From Rhizophagus irregularis (Eukaryota > Glomeromycota > Glomeromycetes > Glomerales > Glomeraceae): a stretch of DNA of 64,000 nt. Shown one piece after another: positions 42,601 through 56,410 of this stretch. The position numbers were made by a program, and so were the translations under genes. The notes below the pieces were generated by a model. The model was not told the DNA's origin, did no database searches, and saw only the letters and a program-made list of their open reading frames with translations. The stretch lies in NCBI RefSeq assembly GCF_026210795.1, contig NC_089439.1, positions 186,001 to 250,000 of the forward strand, given 5' to 3'. The number at the start of each line of letters is the position of its first letter. Position 1 is the first letter of the stretch.

Positions 42601-42917
42601 TTCATATGTAACGGTTAAATGCAATAGCGCTTAACTTCATATTTATTAATTTTTTTTAAAAAAAACGATAAAATAAAAAGGTTTCAAAAGCAAATAAAAA
42701 AATGTAATTATAAATATTAACTTTCAGTGAGATAGGAGTTACGCCATATGCAAAATCGAATTTCAGAGTATATATCGGTTCAATTAATTATTGGTGAATT
42801 TTGGTTATGATAATAATTATCATAATCAAATGACATTTGCTTTAATATAATCATTGGAGATGATTAACAAAAGTAGATTTCTTTGTGTTTTAATTACCTT
42901 TTTACGAGCTAGGAGTA

Positions 42918-43320
42918 CAGTCAACTCTTCTTATAACGAATTTTGATATAACGAATTTTACAATATAACGGATCTTCAGTATGGTACAGATTTTAACATA
43001 TGAAAAAAATCTCATTATACCGAATTTTACTAATTAAATGCTGTATACCGTTTAACGAAGTAAATTTTATAAACCGTATATGAAAAATGCCCCTTTTAAT
43101 AACGAATTTTCTTTTATAACGAATTTTTTTTCAATATAACGAAGATATTTTGTGTAACTTGCGTTTTTGCATTATAAGATACAATTATTATACGACAATA
43201 TACCATAATATACAAAAATTTTCCGGGTTATACCAGATTTTCCCATCATATTAACGAATATTCCTATAACGAAGGCCTGATCAGCCAGGACGCCAACTTC
43301 GTTATATTAAGAGTTGACTG
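42918..43320. mobile_element. Pogo/Tigger-like MITE, 403 bp
   Basis: The ends are CAGTCAACTCTTCTTATAAC and, reverse complemented, CAGTCAACTCTTAATATAAC, flanked by TA (42916-42917 and 43321-43322). Many internal TATAACGAA repeats are present, characteristic of the subterminal regions of pogo-type elements. No transposase frame. Confidence 0.88.
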
Positions 43321-45016
43321 TAATTGGCTAATGTGACATGCGGATCCGGTTAGATCCTATAATAACTAATAATATTTTATAAAATTGCTCAATAATAATG
43401 TCAAAAAATATTTTCATTATATGAAAAGCACCGATCAACGTGTGGTCTAATAAACAATGTGAATCATTATTTAGTAATCATAATGGTTACGGATAAGATG
43501 CACGTATTAAAGTTATATCGATAACTATATGACGATAAAAGAGTCCCAATTAGGGAAGAGATCGATAAGGAGTGCATATGCTTAAAAAAAAAGGTTAAGT
43601 CCTTCTAAATGAATAACGAAATTTTCACGAAACAAAGAAAAAAAAATGATGAGGTCTTATGATCATTTGTGCATCAGTGACACGACTTGAATTTTAAATT
43701 GTAAGCATTTACGCGATATATATATACAGAGTACTATATATATCAGCTGAATTTAATACTTAATACACGTGTAGAGAAAAATGTTACGTTACATTCTATG
43801 GCAGTTTCATTTACAATAATCTGCTTTGAAAATTTTAAATAATTTTACAAATAATATAATCTAGAATACTTTTTCCTTTCTTTAAATAACTTCATTAATG
43901 ATCGAATCCGGCTATCGTGTAAAAAAAAAGATCGACATTGCAGAAAAAGTCGTCATAACGTTCAATAGCTTCTACCTCCAAATTCTGAGATTTTGTAATT
44001 TGTAATCTTATTAATAATATGATCGTCGCTTGATACTCTCAAATCGGTCTTCAAATGAGAACAATGTCTCATTTTTGACAAAGAACTATTTTTCATTGTC
44101 TTAGTGAACCCAAGAAAATAATTCTCTGAGTAACGAATATACTTATTGGGGAAATATCGGAGTAAAAAAAAAAATAATAGGTAGCAAAATTTACCCATGA
44201 AGTCATGACAAGCTAAGGCGATTTGCTGCCAACATGTTCTTTGATGATTATTACTAATTTTTAATAATTTGGCTGAAACTTATATAAAATTCGGGCAATT
44301 TTTTAAGTCAACCTTGCTGGAATTAAACGTCGATCAATTTTTTTTGACAAACTTACGTACTATCACATGTGATCACATGCGATTATAAGCAGGGACTACA
44401 TTAAAGTAAAATTTTCTCACATCACTGATTATATAATTGATTAAGTACATTATCCGAATATATAATATATTGTATACTATTAGGATTTGTGTGTAAAGAT
44501 TTTTTTTTTAAATTATTATATATAATATTCTTTATATTGCGTATGTTGCAACTCATTGAACTTGAACGAATTTTTAATTTTAAAAGAAAAATTCGCAATC
44601 AATTTAGCCAATCTAAATATACTAGAAAAGCTATATATTGTGTTATGTGTATACGTACGTATACATTATTCACATTATTCACATTATTCACTTAAGCAAT
44701 CGCGCAAAATCCATGTAAGCGTGTTAACGGACAATCAACAATAAATTGTGGCCATGCATAGAAGCTTTGCATATAATATTAAATACCATGAAGTTACCAC
44801 GGAGTTATCATGCAGATACGGGTCTTATCGGAAACCAATAGCACGGTAATAATATATTATCGGATTATATATTTTGTTTACTTAAATATAGGGAAATTTC
44901 TTATAAAAGGCTCTGAAACTCCCCTTGGTATGTTTGTATAAGTTTTAAGACACCATAAGCTATTTCGATCATCTCTGTTAAGTTTTCTTTTCCTTAATTT
45001 TAACGTTAAGGAAAAG
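43321..45016. other. Gene-poor region upstream of the small gene at 45017
   Basis: A minus-strand open frame at 43962-44198 (ending LRVSSDDHIINKITNYKISE) contains polar, codon-like sequence but has no recognisable motif, and I leave it uncalled. A 9-bp tandem (TTATTCACA) lies at about 44666-44692. A TATA-like CTTATAAAAGG occurs at 44900-44910. Confidence 0.4.
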
Positions 45017-45238
45017 ATGTCACAAAATTATCGTTATGAACTCACTCTCGTTGCAAATAATAACGTCGAAACGCTCCAGCAAATTTCCAGACTTCCTACG
45101 CCACAAGTCGCAAACAATATCGTCGAACATAATTTTTTTAACGGGACGAACTTTGACGGCAATAATAATCATAACAGTAATGTCGAATCATTACTTTTAC
45201 CTGCCGGATGGTTTGTCTCATCTCCAGTGTTCCCTTAA
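45017..45238 (+). CDS. Small Asn-rich protein, 73 residues, unknown
   Basis: ATG 45017 follows a purine-rich AAGGAAAAG. The frame reads MSQNYRYELTLVANNNVETL, an Asn-rich middle (FFNGTNFDGNNNHNSN), and ends LLLPAGWFVSSPVFP, TAA. CTTATAAAAGG about 107 bases upstream is a good TATA candidate, and the interval before the ATG is more balanced in base composition than the surroundings, as in a 5' UTR. No signal peptide, no cysteines, no known motif. A competing frame at 45036-45242 overlaps but lacks support. It could be a genuine small gene or chance. Confidence 0.4.
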   Translation: MSQNYRYELTLVANNNVETLQQISRLPTPQVANNIVEHNFFNGTNFDGNNNHNSNVESLLLPAGWFVSSPVFP

Positions 45239-46486
45239 TTGAATGAATTCTTTTAAATTCTTTTGGATTTTTTTTTTTAAGGATGAAATTTATTTAAAAC
45301 TAAGAATCATTTTTCAATTTTTTTTTGCACTTTTTTCTTAACTTGCCGGCATTATGATTTTGTTTTTTAAAAAAAAAACAAAGAAAAACTTTAAGTAATT
45401 ATATAGGAACCAAAAAATATGTGTTTTTTTTTTTGGTCGTAATTTTCTTTTTTTCTCCCGAGTGAAAATTTCCTTTCTAAGTTTGATGTAAAAATTATCG
45501 CTGTATGTATATATAAATAAATTGTTACTTTCACTTTAAGAATTTTTGAATATTTACAATAAGAATGTGTTTAGGATGTACTAGTTTTTTTTGGATTCGA
45601 TTTTATTGTATTCGTTCGTCTATAAAATTTTGAAATCCGTTACAAGAAAATAACAGATAAACAAATTATGATATATTACGTACGTGTATATTACATAATA
45701 TACACGATACGCCATATAAAAGAATTTTTAGTCTGTCAATATTTCAAAAGCAAAAAGTAACTGCCATCTTATTTACGGAGAGCCTGAGATATCGTTGAAC
45801 AAATATTAGCGCCTACATCAAACGAGAAAATATACTTTCCAGTTTATAATTAATATAATTTTGAAATTTAAAAGAAGAATCTCGGATTAATAACGCTATT
45901 AACTGTTAAATGTGTATATTAGGTCGACGTTTCATCGGGATTGGGTTTAACAATTAATTGCGCAGTATGTATTAATTGACAATCCAATAAAAATTTCTGG
46001 TACAATCTTGGAACTTTTGACCATTTTAATATATATATCCAATTTTAATACTATGTTTTTTAGGATCAAAATTAGTTTATGAACTACGTGATTCCATTAT
46101 CCTTAAACATCATTTTTAAACTTTACCGAATATATATATGTTCTATGACCTTTTCTTTAGCATACATATGCAGCATAGATAGCAACTCCTGCATAAATTT
46201 AGAAAGAATATTATATAATACTCAATTTATAATTTTTACTTTTACAATACTAGTAAAGAAACGTATAAATCGCAAAAACTATTGAAAAATTTGATTTTCA
46301 GAATCATAGACCTATATTTTTGTGAAACGATATATTTTTAATAAAAGAAACTCTTTGATACAAGTGTTGAAAATATCATTGTTCTGCTGTAATAACATAA
46401 GCAATTATAAAAATTGATAGGATTAAATATTTTTAAAATATCCAAAAACATCTTTAGACCATCTCCTTTACACATGAAATCAATAT
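45239..46486. other. Gene-poor AT-rich DNA
   Basis: Directly after the small gene there are several poly-T and poly-A runs (45270-45440). The 46079-46285 frame is hydrophobic, lacks a motif and is not called. Nothing else is supported. Confidence 0.4.
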
Positions 46487-47539
46487 CAAATTGTTACACA
46501 CAATCAACAATGAATCAGACATGCAGGGAGCAATAATACCAAATTAAAGTTTTTGACCAACTATCTTATGTAGATCTAATTTTTTTTTTTTTTTGTCAAT
46601 GAATTTGATTTTCTGCCCATGCATATTGCAAATAAATAAGTTGTTAATCTTTAGTACTTGGAATAATATATAAGCATATGTATACGAAAATTTTTTTCTA
46701 TAATACTATCCTCGTAATATAATCTATTGTATAACGTTTCATTTATTAATACTATTTACTTACTGCGCTAACCTAAAATCTAGTATTCCTTCATTAGCAG
46801 GGTATCTAATAAATTATGCACACGAAAAAACGCTTCTATTGGTAAAACCTAAACACAAGACGAAAACTAAATAAAATAAACTACCATCAAAAGATTGGCT
46901 TTTAGTTTGCTCTTATGCCAGAAACTTGTAAGTACGTAATTAGTATATTCGGTCTGAAATATATGCAATATATGCCAGGTTTACTTATGTGGGTAAGTAA
47001 AATCTGCATATTGTTCACACAGTCACCCAGCGTAATCACTTCACATAGCATGAGACCTATTTGTCACATAGTTATTTGTCACCGAGTGGTCGGCAGACCA
47101 TTATATCACGGTACTGATGACCATCTAAAATGGCACGCATTTCAGACGTATGATGTACTATACTGTATATTGCAAACTAGCGTACAATGTACCACCGCCG
47201 GATATTATTTGGTTATCATCTATCTGATTATTAATGCGGGGGCAAATTGATCTATTCACGAGTATTTAGGCTCTTATCCCCAAACTATTTTTTTAAAAAA
47301 CGATTTTTATTATGAATAGATTATTGACTTGGGCAAGCAATTCAATGCAAGAGCGTTTATGCTTAACGTCATGTATTAAGCTGGGCCTTAGACACTTTAC
47401 GGCGTAAATAGAGTATTTTGGTCAAACAAAGCTAGATTTTATTGAATAAGTAAATTTGTTCAATAGGTATGAAAAAGTTAGTTCTATTTAAAAGTTAGTG
47501 GAAAAATGTGTTTTGTTTCATTTAAAATTTTTTGCATCT

Positions 47540-47712
47540 ACAATGCCTCCCATTATAATGATACTCTTCGGGCCATTATTAATAAATTTTTTCTAATTGT
47601 CGTTATAATGTGATTATTATGTTTTATATAAAAGGAATCAAAAAAAATGGTATGTCGTTATACAATAATATGTCGTTATAACGAGATGTCGTTATAGCGG
47701 GCGGCACTTTAT
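47540..47712. mobile_element. Possible decayed pogo-like remnant
   Basis: Contains TGTCGTTATA repeated (47655-47695) and GTCGTTATAATG, resembling the subterminal motif of pogo-type MITEs. It ends near GCGGGCGGCACTT. The opposite end (CATTATAATGATACTCTTCG) is only weakly complementary. It lies in the segment unique to copy A. Confidence 0.3.
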
Positions 47713-50700
47713 ATTTACTAATATTTTAATAAAATATATACAACTGATAAGCATTTTATTGAGATGTTATGATATTAAAAAATTAAATTCTGTTATATTT
47801 GGAATTAAAATACGGTTTGAAATTTTTTTTTGTCTATTTTCACACGAAAAAAATGTTTCTTAAGAATAGGTTGTATTAGCTGTTAGTTTTGTGGATAATA
47901 ATGAACTAATGAACCATATTTTAAGCCAATTATATTTAAGAATATGGGGTAGAGGATAATAATCTATACCGGGGTACACGTTAAGGATCTTCCTTTGTTG
48001 TCTTGGCATTAAATTTTTAAAGTTTGAAAATATCACGTGATATTACTAATTAGTAACGTATACGCCTATTTATAAATTCTTACGGCCGAAAAAACTATTT
48101 CAGCCATAAAAAACTTTTTTAGAAAATTGATCACATGTAGGAGATGTTTTGGAATAAAAATTAGAAAAATGAAGTTTTTCCCAGAAAATTTTTTATAGGG
48201 CAAGAAATTGCGCTTGCATTAAAAATTTGAAATCTATTGCATATAGAATAACCAATTGATTGCTTTCTAATAAAACATTTTATTAAATACGCATAATTTT
48301 AATCAGAAATTTTATAATTTTAAATTAGAAAATTAAACATTTTAGTATTGTAATCTATTAAACATTATCGTCATTATATTCACTAAAAATGGAACACAAA
48401 GTATACGACGATTTTTATTAAAAAAAAAAAAAACAAAAAAAATTTAAAATGATAAAACTATATTCCGAATTTAGTATTCGGTAAACGCATGTTTTTTTTT
48501 TAGAGAATTACTTCATAAATCACTGTTTATAATTATGCATATGGCGTATACCATAGTATGCATTTTTTTCAAAAATTCGGCATCTTAAAAGTCATTAAAA
48601 AAAATTTTCCGAGAATTTACCATATTAAGGGATGTATATATAAACAAATTGCGTCATATATAGGTTAAATAAAAAATTAGTAATACATGAAATTAATTCC
48701 AATTACTTTAGGACTTTAGGTAATACATATAGTAATAATAATTTAATTTATTATCGAATAAAATATATATATATATTTTTTCTACATTGATACTGTATAA
48801 TCTATAGCGTTTTTTTATAAATGAAACTTTATTCTTTTAATTATAACCAGATACGGCTAACAAATTTTGCTAATGAATATTATCTTGCAATCAATAACAT
48901 TCTATAATTAACAAAACAATGATTACTTATTTTTTTATTTAATTCGCTCATCGAAACAGACACAAAGTTCCAGAGAGAAATCAATCATTTCCAAAGTTGT
49001 TAAAAGTTTAATCTTGAGGTTCTTTTGTAGTAATACATATATATATATATATAAACTCTATTTTAATTAACTGCATTACTTAATATTTTAATTAGAATTC
49101 GAATGTTTTAAAGTTAGTGACTTGGAATTCATCTAATTAATCACCACAGATTTAACGGATTTGGTATAATATTTTTTCTAAATAGATTAATAAGAAAAAT
49201 ACATCTTTTTAAAATGACGTTGTATAAACAACAATATAATCGGTTATTGACTTATCATTTATTTTACGCGTAATTTAAAATTATCCATCTATCTCGCTAT
49301 ATTTTGTTAAAGTTATAATTATATACCACCTGTAATTTAACGAAAAACCAGTTTTTTCAAGTAGAGTTCTTGTAAAGTTTCATTAAAGAAGAACAATAAT
49401 ATAATCATAATATTATCTTGGATTAAAATATGATGACTAACGCAAAAGTATCATTCTTAATAGACATGAGGTATTATTCTTGATATACTTTACTGTAAAA
49501 TATATTATGCATAACAAGATTCTCCTGCATATCTATCAAGAATGATATTTTTGCATGACTAACGGCTAATGGCTAAAGGTAAGAACAATAGCGGAATCGG
49601 AACTAAAATCCAAAATTTTAAGTTTACAAAATAGAACCTTCTTTTTTAATTTAGACTTTTATTAATACCACTTGGACGAATGAATTGTAAATAAAAATGT
49701 TACATTTATAAACTACTTAATTCTAATGCATTACTTCCTTTTTAAATTCATTCAAAGATTAATAAGTTAAATTCACAATGTCCCGCATAATCTCACATTC
49801 GGTGAGTTATAATTAGCTATCGCGTTTAATAATGCGGCTATGTAACGCTAATAATCACAAAATAAACAATAAGTATGTTGGTTAACGACGTAACGAATGT
49901 AATAAAGTTCTTAAATGTTTCGTCCATTTTTGTAAAAGAAGACTTTCTATTTAGTAAAAACAATCGATTACTAATGTATTATTGCCAAATGATATTATTT
50001 CTCACTGTTTTTTTTTAGAAATTAAAAAGAAAAAAAAATTTCGTTTAATAAATCCTAATTCGATAAATCATTATAAAATGGTACGTCACAATCGTCACAA
50101 TTTGTGCGACAATCAATTTAGCCCAGGCGCAGTAAATTATAAATCAAAGTCAGAACTAGTTCATATTATTCTAACATAAAATTTTTCGTTATTCTTTTAT
50201 CATTATTGAATGAATGATGTCAAAAGGTTTTTTATCCCCGAAAAGTAATTCAAGATCAGATATTACTATTAATAACAATAACGACAATTTGGTCAAATAA
50301 AGTTGATTTTATTAGTTATAGTTACTGGCGATCATTAGTTCTTAAAAAGTAATTAAAAAAGTGGCGAAGCAAAATGAATACATTCGAAAATAGATTGCAA
50401 AAGAAAAAAATAATTTATTCTAAAATTACTTTCTAGTTGAATAATTTAATCTGTAAAAACGAGTTGTTAACGTAATTGGATAAAATTTTTTGGTAATTCA
50501 ATGATGTTGATTATTATATAATCGACTCATCAAAGAACTAAATTTATATTTATTAAAAAAATTTTTTTTTTTTTTTTTTTTTTCTTCATGAAAAAGTAAC
50601 GAGTTTCAATTTATTTCATAAAAAGTAAGAAAGGTTTCAATAAGGGAAATAGTAGTTTAGCCAACTTGGGTTGTATGCCACAATTTACGCGTAATACCCC

Positions 50701-52254
50701 TGTTTGTGATACGTTACAATCTTTAACCCAATATTACCCACAAGCCCACAAGCCATCATAAATAACATAAATTCATTTTTTTCATAGCATTTTGTCATGT
50801 CATTACATGTGTTTAAAAAAAAAATTTGAAGTTGATACAAGCGAAATTATAATTTGATTCTAATAGACAAAAAAAGTTTAGTGTAATAAAAATATTAATG
50901 ATACAGCGAACAACGGAGTTTATTAAATTCCATTATATTACTTCATTTAAATCATATAAATTTCCGAAATTGGGGCACAAAGTACCTTTCACAGGTTAAT
51001 TAACATTTGTCAAAGTAATATTCGGTGGATCTATTCCTTTATAGATTATCTTAAAGCCCCTTTTACCCATTCATCTTATTTCGTTTATACGCAGTAATGC
51101 ACAATATGCATCTTTTATAAGGTCGTAACTATTTTTATAACGCAAAACATCAACATCGATTTAAAGAATCGCTTTCGGAATTTTACCGATTATGTGATCT
51201 TCGTGTAATACATTTTATAATATAAAATCAACGCTTTCAACCAATTACGTATGATTTAATTAAGTGCATGAAATTATTTCTCAATAAATAAATATAATAT
51301 GCTCATTTAATCAATTGGTTCTTTAATTTCTTTAATAGACAACCATACTTTCACGCGTAATTTATCCACGGTAAGTTAGCGTAGTTTTCACTAAACATAT
51401 TCAGTTAAGAATATTTACATAGTACAACAATTTATTATATTTTATATCGAGTGATAGTAAGTATATTTTAATTGGTTTCATTTGAATTCTTGAATAAAAA
51501 AATGACTTTGATTTTTACAATAAGAGCAGAAAATTAATCATACAAACATTACATTTATTCAAAAAATATCGATCCGATACTAACCATAAAATCAGTCATA
51601 CGTTATTTTTTCTACGAATAAAATTATATTTAACTGAAGAAAAATTCCTGTTTCTGCAGTGTGTCATACTAATTATTGTGTTTTACTAGCTTAATTGGTA
51701 CTATTTCTCTACTAATTTAATACTGATACGGATAATCTCTTCTTTTTTACTATTAAATAATAGCGTATTTAATAAATTACATACCGTTTGAGTCCTCATT
51801 TGAACTTTGCTTGGATTTCGAATTGATATAATTTACTCAGTTGTTTGCTCAAATTTCTCATATGGAATATAAATATTTTGTAAATTTTAAATCTTATTAT
51901 CAGTCTACAATTTCACATAGTGTAATTCATACTCTGAAAAAAAAAAACAAACATTTTGAAACAATATCAATAAAAAATTGTTTAGTAAACAAATACGAAA
52001 AAATTTTGGTTTATAAGTTCTCATATGGTTAGGTTAGGCTGATGATATCATGGGTTAATATATATATATGAACTCTTAAAAATTATTTTTCCTAGGGAGG
52101 AAATGATTAGAATGTTTCGGGACGCCCCCTTGCATAGCATGAAAAATTTATAAGCAAGCCACGGAAATAAGTCACGTGATAATATCACATTTAGTATACA
52201 TTCTAACTTACGCCACACCCCTGCATGACCTTTGTAATTAAAAAAATTTGAATA

Positions 52255-52345
52255 ATTGATAATTGTGCACTTTATTATATCAAATTGAGAAACAAAATAA
52301 AACAAAATAAAACGAAATAAAACAAAATAAAATAAAAAAATAAAA
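52255..52345. repeat. AAAATAAAAC microsatellite
   Basis: Ten-base AACAAAATAA-type units repeat about eight times. A longer, degenerate version lies at 61390-61560 in copy B, so the array has expanded independently after the duplication. Confidence 0.7.
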
Positions 52346-54236
52346 CAGTCATAGAATAACAAAAATCTTAAATAATTGGTCATAATTAAATCTTAATAAA
52401 ATCTGTCATAATGTCATCAAAAATCACAAATATTAAAGGATTGATTGGTCAATAGATTAAAGATTGTAAAGAAACAGACGATTGTGTTAAATTATTTTCA
52501 AGTAAAGTAAATAAAAGCGAAGAAATTGTCAAAATTGCGATAAAAATCTGATAAAAAAAAAATTTCTAATGACGATCAAACGATTATTGATCGATACATC
52601 TTAAATAACGACGTTAATAACAATGATAATAATTGTTAATGCACTTTAGGTTTTTGTTTTTAACGAATTGGATTTTTTATTCAAAAAAAAAATCGAAGTT
52701 TGAACGATTCGAAGATTTTTTTCGACGAAAAAAAGGATTTATTCACGGTAAGGTGTTTTGGTTGGTAAGGACTCTAAGGTCTAAGCATTATCGGTAAGAA
52801 CCCATTTGTTTAAAAGGGAATTTTGATTGGTTTGGATTTTTTTTTCCGTCGAAAAAGGATCATGTAAAGTGTTTAATGGGTAAGGAATTAAAGTGTAAGG
52901 ACTGTAAGAACCCATATTTAAAAGGAGTAGGAAATTATTAATTTTTTGGAGATAATGCTTTCACACTCGTTCTTGGTCGACGCTTTATATAACAAATTCT
53001 TGAAGAAATGACAGGAAAGCTTATTTTACTTTATGTTAATAATCGGCCAATTATTTGTATAAGAGATAACGCGTCGCAGCCGTCGCACTGTGTATGATAT
53101 AAAATCGGGTAAAACCTCATCCGTAATATATAGTGTGCCACAAAATAATTTTTTATTACCATATAAATATAAATAATGTATAAATTAAAATTATTAAAAA
53201 CTTTTTATAAAAAAAAAAATTGAAAAAAAAAAATGATCCGGATTTGTGGTTCCGAATACCAGATTTTACCGTGCATCAGAATATATAATCCGAAAATGGA
53301 ATACAACTTAATGATTTTAAGAAGAAACATATGATTTTCCTTTCATGGGCTAATTAATTTATTAAGGTTAGTATGATAGTATTATAAAAATATGCACATA
53401 AGGTTTTTGATGTCATTTTTATGGAGTAATTCCTATACATAAATAAGTAATATCATGGTGATGAACATCGTCTATTGGAGCTATTCATTTTTGATTTATC
53501 TAAAATTGTTTTATAAGGGGTCAGGAGTAAAAGTTATATAATACAATATTAAAAATTTTTTTTTAAACCTTAAATAAATTTGTTTGCCATATTAAATATA
53601 AATATATATATATTTTTTTTGGATTAATTTATTTAAAAATTAAAAATATGAAATTTCGGATTTAACGGAATATAGTTACTGAACGCGCGAATAAAATCCT
53701 TAAAGTATAAATACCATAGTTCGTTATATATTGAGCACGCAATTCTTTGATTCGAGATTAAATAATAAAAAGTTGTTTGAACGTAACACCACCGGAGTTA
53801 ACTGGAGTATTTTATTTACGCGTATAGGTGAGGAATAAAAAAAAATGTTTCATAGTACAGAATTTATAATTCATCTTTGTTACATTTAATAAATGATTCA
53901 GGTTCACGGTCTGGTATTTCTAATAGATTGTTATAGAATATACTGACTGTATTTAATAAAGAGATGCATGTATCAATTATAAAAAAAACCTGTAAAACCT
54001 GTAATAAGTTTATATATTATAATAAAATAAAATATGTTTAGATTACTATAACGCTGCTGACAAGCCGGTTCCCTTACAAATGATGCTTACATTTTTATTG
54101 CATATTATTAATCAAAACATTTATAAAATAAGTTTTTATATATAAAAAAAAAATAAAACTTAAAATGGTCTACACCAATGGGCGTGTAAATAATATTATT
54201 GTAATATAGGATTGTACGTAGTAAACGTATGCATGA

Positions 54237-56181
54237 GGTGAAAAAACCTCCGAAAAATGATAATTTTTCTAGTTTTTATTCCGAAGAAACTCCGACATGT
54301 GATCATTTATCTGAAAAATTTTTTTATAGGGAGTGCTAAAATAATCCATCTCGTGTGTATATGTCGAATGTACGGTATTAGAGTAATCCGCATTTTCAGA
54401 AACTTATTCACAAAAATCTTTTTTTTTACAACTGAAGAAACGCGAAACAATCAGACAACTCGCGTATAAACATTTTTTTTATTACTTTATTGTAGGAAAT
54501 TAATTCTGAAGTTGGATACCGAATCCCATAGGTAAGTTTTGAAAAAAATTTTTAAAACTATTAAAAAACGTTAATAAATGTTTTTTTATTATTTTATTGT
54601 AGAGACTAGTAACAACAATTGTATTCACCTAAGTATCTTGTTGTTTTCTTAATTTTTAAATGAACACATTCTGTAATAAATTTTATTGTATCGTAAAAAA
54701 AAAAGATAAAAGTACAGTACATAAATAAAATCTTAATTAAACATGTCATCCAAATATGAAATATCAAATTTCTTTAGAAATTTTACAAGTTTTACGACAC
54801 AAGATTATCGAATAAAAATTCGTTTATTCCCATGATTTATGATCTTTTTTCTGATTTTAATGTAATAGGAAGGATTAAGCATAGATATTTTTCGAAGTAT
54901 TTTTTGCTTTCTGTAATCTGTATTTTACAAAATACAGGAAACCGAATTTAAACGATATGGGAGGTTTTGTTTTTTTTTTGATTTCCGATTTTTTGAATTT
55001 TTTTTAATATTGAAAAAGCTTTCCTTTTAACTTCGAAATTTGTCATTAGTTAATAAAACCAACTGAACACTACTTACGTACCGTATTCAAGATTCTAAAA
55101 ATGTTCTAAAAATACGTGCGAACGTATGAAATTTTCATACGCAGTCATACACATGATAATATCTGCCCGGGCCGTCAAACTCATTTTTTGAATTTCAGTC
55201 ATCCGCAGTTATACGTATCACAATAATTCTAGCAGTTTACTATGCGTGTATGACTGCGAATGGCTGCGTATGAAAATTTCATATGCAGTCGAAAATTGAA
55301 TTAGGTGGTCCGTTATTTTTTAAAGATACTCTATAAAAAATTTATTCCATGTTTTTTTTTTATTCCATGTTATTATCATATTCACAGAAATTACGGATAA
55401 ATTTTTACGTATTCGTTTATTATCATTTTTTAGTAATAAAAAAAAAATTTACATAATGGTCTAGCATCGTTTGGATCTGCAAAGAAAAAAAAAATCGGCA
55501 TAAAATTAGGTTGATAACATTGTCCTCTTTTCGTCTTTCGACGATTCCTCTTTGAATTGATAGTCTTATACTCTTATCGCATTATCATAAATAAAGCTGA
55601 TAGGGTTTTATTTATTTTTTAAAAACCTTCAGCATGGAATTTTTCAGAATTTAATAAACTCGATATTATACATAAATAAATGAATATTTGATTATATAAA
55701 GTACTAGTAGTACCCTGCTTTAATTTTTATTTAATTTAAATAATCTAGTATATATATTTTTTTTAATATCCAAATTTCTAGGATATGTATTTTCTTGTAC
55801 AATATGTTTGTAACCCATGTAGTAAATAAACGGTACATAAGTAAATAACCTTAAATAATCTAAACTAAATATGTAAAAGTTGATTTTCCATTTAATAAAA
55901 TCGGAATTTTAATAATAGAATGAATCTCAATAATTTTTTTTATTCGTGTCGGATTATGTTAATATTATTCTCTCCCCGAATTTCAATTTTTTGTTATAAT
56001 TTTATAAATAATAATTCTTCCGCATTTAATCAATAAAATAATTTATATTGAAAACCATGCGAACATTTCTAAATAAGTATAAAAATCTTTAAAATATTCG
56101 AAAAAAAAAAAATGATGTAGAAGAATTAAATTTCGATATCGATCATATGATGACGAAATCAGCATTGATTTACATATGTCA
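54237..56181. other. Spacer between the two large copies
   Basis: AT-rich, no gene supported. The frame at 54257-54469 has no motif. It contains the inverted repeat at 55123-55285. Confidence 0.4.
55123..55285. mobile_element. MITE-like inverted repeat with CGTATGAAATTTTCATACG ends
   Basis: The left arm runs from CGTATGAAATTTTCATACGC into AGTCATACAC. The right arm mirrors it (GTGTATGACTGCG, GGCTGCGTATGAAAATTTC). The loop holds GCCCGGGC. The outermost part of each arm is itself palindromic. The right arm has an extra GCCATTC. No clear target duplication. Confidence 0.6.
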
Positions 56182-56410
56182 TTTTCCTATTTTTATTCAT
56201 TCATACACGTATCAAGAAATGGATTTTCCTATTTTTATTCATTCATACACGTATCAAGAAATGGATTTTCCTATTTTTATTCATTCATACTCGATCAAAA
56301 AATGGATTTTCCCGTTCATACACGATCAAGAAATTGATTTTCACGTTCATACACGGTTAAAGAAATGAATTTTCCCATTATTATTCATTCATACACGATC
56401 AAGAAATGGA
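56182..56410. repeat. Minisatellite, 42-bp unit
   Basis: Three full 42-bp units start at 56182, 56224 and 56266 (TTTTCCTATTTTTATTCATT, then CATACACGTATCAAGAAATGGA). Two shortened units of about 31 bases and a final longer one follow. The 73-codon frame across it (repeating PIFIHSYTYQEMDF) is a by-product of 42 being divisible by three. Confidence 0.85.

Larger units (their letters stand above)
46487..54236 (+). repeat. Large direct segmental duplication, copy A
   Basis: Matches 56653-63727 collinearly. Anchors include TTGTTACACACAATC (46491), AATATCACGTGATATTACT (48029), CACAGATTTAACGGATTTGG (49145), GCGGCTATGTAACGCTAATA (49833), ACGCCACACCCCTGCAT (52210), TTTATATAACAAATTCTTGA (52984) and GTAAACGTATGCAT (54222). 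Some stretches (49130-50180) look almost identical while others have diverged by indels in A/T runs. Copy A carries about 1.1 kb extra at roughly 46810-47930. I find no reading frame conserved between the copies. Confidence 0.75.

Noticed and set aside
43962-44198. 78-codon minus-strand frame
   Set aside because: The second half looks coding-like, but no splice model, motif or homologue supports it.
46915-47250. 111-codon open frame in the part unique to large copy A
   Set aside because: No motif, no homologue in copy B and no promoter or splice context; the amino-acid mix is unlike the convincing genes of the window.
49982-50179. 65-codon frame ending SKSELVHIILT
   Set aside because: In the matching stretch of the second large copy the frame has an insertion and a TAG, so it is not conserved.
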